From Acetobacterium sp. (GTDB taxonomy: Bacteria; Bacillota; Clostridia; Eubacteriales; Eubacteriaceae), in contig JAKLQL010000286.1 of the NCBI GenBank assembly GCA_022013395.1, positions 1 through 6,513 of the forward strand: a DNA stretch of 6,513 nucleotides. Direction: 5' to 3'. Shown in pieces: positions 6,455 through 6,513 of the stretch; the first letter of the stretch is position 1, and the number at the start of each line of letters is the position of its first letter. The translations under genes and the position numbers were made by a program. The notes beneath the pieces were generated by a model. The model was given only the letters and a program-made list of their open reading frames with translations, made no database searches and was not told the origin of the DNA.

Positions 6455-6497
6455 AGAGATTATGTAATATTCACAAAACGATAAGAAGGAGGCTTCA

Positions 6498-6513
6498 ATG
6501 GAAAAGACACAAC
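6498..6513 (+). CDS. Start of a divergent gene cut by the window edge
   Basis: AAGGAGG at 6486-6492 is 5 bases before ATG 6498, and the frame stays open to the end, giving MEKTQ. The strong ribosome site supports a real gene start. Five residues do not identify the product. Its divergence from an isomerase operon over a 200-base region with candidate operators makes a regulator, or another gene of the same pathway, reasonable guesses. Confidence 0.6.

Overview
The window looks like an accessory stretch of a Clostridia-class (Firmicutes) chromosome. Purine-rich Shine-Dalgarno sites, AT-rich intergenic DNA, a clostridial-style long nucleoside kinase, a VanZ-like membrane protein and a Cys-rich DUF3795-type protein all fit that. 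An anaerobe of the Acetobacterium/Eubacterium kind is my best guess; this is inference and no rRNA or other marker is present.

Left part (1-4841), all on the + strand. It holds a P-loop nucleoside (uridine) kinase-like protein without the usual N-terminal TGS domain (80-1465), a lipid-anchored serine beta-lactamase-fold hydrolase (1617-3611), a VanZ-family membrane protein (3702-4322) and a small 12-cysteine protein (4458-4841). The gaps between them are short (about 90-150 bases) and I see no strong terminator in them, so read-through is possible, but no shared pathway is evident. The vanZ start region is odd: the well-placed ribosome site serves a 7-codon reading frame that overlaps the vanZ start and is one base out of frame with it. 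A second good ribosome site just after vanZ leads only into an 8-codon frame.

Right part (4842-6513). A two-gene minus-strand operon, rpiB-like then triosephosphate isomerase-like, has a recognisable promoter (6373-6401), a consensus ribosome site and a strong intrinsic terminator (hairpin 4968-4990). A divergent + strand gene begins at 6498 and is cut by the window edge. The shared 200-base intergenic region also carries a near-consensus cre-like site and two inverted repeats that could be operators.

The most interesting reading is that the isomerase pair is not glycolysis plus the pentose phosphate pathway but a C4 sugar-phosphate module. Paired TIM-like and RpiB-like isomerases are known from erythritol/threitol catabolism (EryH/EryI, LerI/DerI), where they convert L-erythrulose 1-phosphate to D-erythrulose 4-phosphate and then to D-erythrose 4-phosphate. 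Here the RpiB-like enzyme keeps the isomerisation cysteine but has lost the ring-opening histidine, which a tetrose 4-phosphate would not need. The TIM-like enzyme keeps its catalytic residues but has an altered lid loop and phosphate-binding loop. The kinases, dehydrogenase, transporter or regulator of such a pathway would lie beyond the right edge.
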